Part shown: positions 23,985 to 24,743 of the stretch, piece after piece
Layout of the letters: each line of letters starts with the position of its first letter
Position numbering within the stretch: position 1 is the stretch's first letter
IMG/VR virus record: IMGVR_UViG_3300030118_004236
Location: 1 to 24,743 of that record
Reading direction: 5' to 3' (one strand)
DNA length: 24,743 bases
Source: a virus
The notes under the pieces: model-generated
The model's database searches: none
What the model was told of the DNA's origin: nothing
Seen by the model: only the letters and a program-made list of their open reading frames with translations
Made by a program: the position numbers and the translations under genes

Positions 23985-24116
23985 AGACACCCCTATTTAT
24001 AATTAATATAAAATGATATAAAAAAATATATTGTATCAAAATATATTAGATTATATATTCTATCAAATTATATGATAATTTATGAATTTAATATCAACAA
24101 GATACAGTAAGGCACA
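23985..24116. promoter_or_regulatory. Divergent repressor/early control region with TATCA/TGATA half-sites
   Basis: This very AT-rich gap separates repressor and Xis/Cro-like genes. TATCA occurs at 24034, 24061 and 24092, and TGATA at 24014 and 24073. TATCAAAATATAT (24034-24046) and TATCAAATTATAT (24061-24073) are near-identical direct copies 27 bases apart. TGATA/TATCA pairs give imperfect inverted repeats at 24014-24038 and 24061-24077. A rightward promoter fits TTGTAT (24031-24036), 17-base spacer, TATATT (24054-24059), with half-sites overlapping and flanking it as expected of operators. A leftward promoter is likely, but AT content prevents a unique choice. Confidence 0.55.
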
Positions 24117-24320
24117 ATGGAAAACAACAGAAACATACAATTATTAACAACAGAACAGGTGAGAGACATATTGGCACTGAAGCGTACCAGGGATGTATTA
24201 ATGTTGATTAAAACAGGAGAACTACCAGCACAGCAGTTAAGTGCCAGGCAGTATCGAGTAAAACAAGTAGACCTGGAGAAGTACATCGATAGCAAGATGT
24301 ACCAGGTTGCAACCATATAA
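24117..24320 (+). CDS. Excisionase/Cro-like helix-turn-helix protein
   Basis: This 67-residue protein follows the MerR/Xis-type 'helix-turn-helix 17' plan: LLTTEQVRDILALKR, then DVLMLIKTGELPAQQL and YRVKQVDLEKYIDS. It is the first rightward gene after the repressor operator region, the place of Cro or Xis. It could direct excision by binding the attP arms, or repress the lysogeny promoter, or both. RBS is weak (AAGG 4 bases upstream). Function beyond DNA binding is inferred from position. Confidence 0.7.
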   Translation: MENNRNIQLLTTEQVRDILALKRTRDVLMLIKTGELPAQQLSARQYRVKQVDLEKYIDSKMYQVATI

Positions 24321-24338
24321 CAAAATAGGAGCGAGGAA

Positions 24339-24527
24339 ATGAAAAGAGAAGTTTATTACGAAAGCCAATATGATAGAACACAGGGAAGAAAGTGGTGGAG
24401 GAAGAGAGGGTGGTTTGTCGGTAAGAATTGGGAATGCTATCAAGATGAAACCTTATGGGATAAGTGGTTTTGTTTCTATGTATATAAAAGACAGTATGAG
24501 TTATTCTCATCGTGGGAGGACAAGTAA
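24339..24527 (+). CDS. Aromatic-rich 62-aa early protein of unknown function
   Basis: This is a small basic protein with 7 Trp, 7 Tyr and 4 Phe in 62 residues (KWWRKRGWFVGKNWECY, LWDKWFCFYVY). No known family was recognised. A proper RBS (AGGAG, 24327-24331) precedes the ATG. The stop overlaps the next start as TAATG, so it is a real gene in the early operon. Small early phage proteins of this kind often bind a host protein. That is only a possibility here. Confidence 0.6.
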   Translation: MKREVYYESQYDRTQGRKWWRKRGWFVGKNWECYQDETLWDKWFCFYVYKRQYELFSSWEDK

Positions 24528-24743
24528 TGCCATTTCCATTCCAACAAGATTTAAATAGAACACGCTACGCTCCACCTGGAGAGGTTACGTCTGACCTCGC
24601 TCCGCAACTACAACAACCAGGTGGAGCACCTTCTTGTGAACATAAAGATGTGGAGCAGGGCGAGGAGTATTATGGTCCAGAAGAACACCAGTACACAACC
24701 TATTGGTTTTGTATCAAATGTGGGGAGGAAATAGAACATGATG
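24527..24743 (+). CDS. Small protein with zinc-knuckle-like Cys/His pattern (3' end outside window)
   Basis: The frame starts at the ATG overlapping the previous stop, behind a strong RBS (GGAGGA, 24515-24520), and is still open at the window end after 72 codons. The N-terminal part is Pro/Gln-rich (LAPQLQQPGGAPS). CEH, followed 26 residues later by CIKCGEEIEH, gives a C-x-H...C-x2-C...H pattern able to bind zinc. This suggests a small Zn-ribbon-like protein. No function is assigned. Confidence 0.6.
   Translation, partial: MPFPFQQDLNRTRYAPPGEVTSDLAPQLQQPGGAPSCEHKDVEQGEEYYGPEEHQYTTYWFCIKCGEEIEHD
24569..24627 (+). repeat. 11-bp perfect inverted repeat with a nested hairpin inside the early gene
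   Basis: GCTCCACCTGG (24569-24579) is the exact reverse complement of CCAGGTGGAGC (24617-24627). Within the 37-base loop, GAGGT (24581-24585) pairs with ACCTC (24593-24597). The RNA could fold into a two-level hairpin inside the coding sequence. The local GC content is higher than in the surroundings. Confidence 0.45.

Noticed and set aside
24370-24558. 62-codon frame overlapping the aromatic-rich gene
   Set aside because: The in-phase gene at 24339 has a correctly spaced RBS and a TAATG coupling to the next gene. The alternative frame has neither.
1-24743. CRISPR array, insertion sequence or transposase
   Set aside because: No regularly spaced identical repeats, no transposase-like protein and no IS-like terminal repeats were seen.

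Overview
This window is about 24.7 kb of a temperate tailed phage, most likely a podovirus (short-tailed). The DNA is AT-rich, genes are packed with 1-8 base overlaps, and nearly everything reads rightward except an integrase/repressor pair. The host cannot be named from the sequence. The phage carries the 3' end of a bacterial tRNA-Arg(ACG) gene without an encoded CCA, so the host is a bacterium whose tRNA genes do not all encode CCA.

Layout. 1-198: last codons of a probable major capsid protein, then a strong terminator. 259-14893: virion genes in one tight operon: head-tail adaptor, a very long tail-nozzle-like protein (1600 aa), two probable internal/ejected virion proteins, and a 2554-aa multi-domain 'polyvalent' protein. 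The last contains a ParB-like domain, a RadC/JAMM-type metal-binding domain, a GNAT-like acetyltransferase, an ADP-ribosyltransferase-like domain and a long helical C-terminal part. A terminator follows. 15022-20389: host-recognition region with a small beta-rich spike-base-like protein, a 1513-aa fibre with six LamG/concanavalin-like modules, and a HeH/LEM-like small protein. 20386-22108: lysis cassette with a lipoprotein, two small membrane/coiled-coil proteins of opposite topology (holin-like), an unknown, a small protein with an SSB-like acidic tail, and a GH108 endolysin. 22109-22321: an apparently intact attP, namely a tRNA-Arg 3' end, a terminator, and flanking inverted and direct repeats that look like integrase arm sites. 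22321-23984: leftward tyrosine integrase, and a CI-like repressor whose C-terminal half looks like a PAS sensor domain instead of a LexA-type peptidase. 23985-24116: AT-rich divergent control region with TATCA/TGATA half-sites. 24117-24743: rightward early genes: an Xis/Cro-like HTH protein, an aromatic-rich 62-aa protein, and a cut-off protein with a zinc-knuckle-like motif.

How it works together. Late virion and lysis genes run into attP from the left, and the lysogeny genes run into it from the right. Because attP is unbroken between lysis and integrase genes, the sequence comes from a free (circular, packaged or permuted) phage genome or a tandem copy, not from the middle of a single integrated prophage. 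The main candidates for new biology are the PAS-type repressor, which suggests a lysogeny switch set by a ligand, redox or light signal rather than by RecA cleavage, and the giant polyvalent protein sitting where ejection proteins normally lie. A third signal is compositional: CCWGG sites are strongly enriched across the core genome but absent from the 5.4 kb LamG module, which suggests that module has a separate origin.
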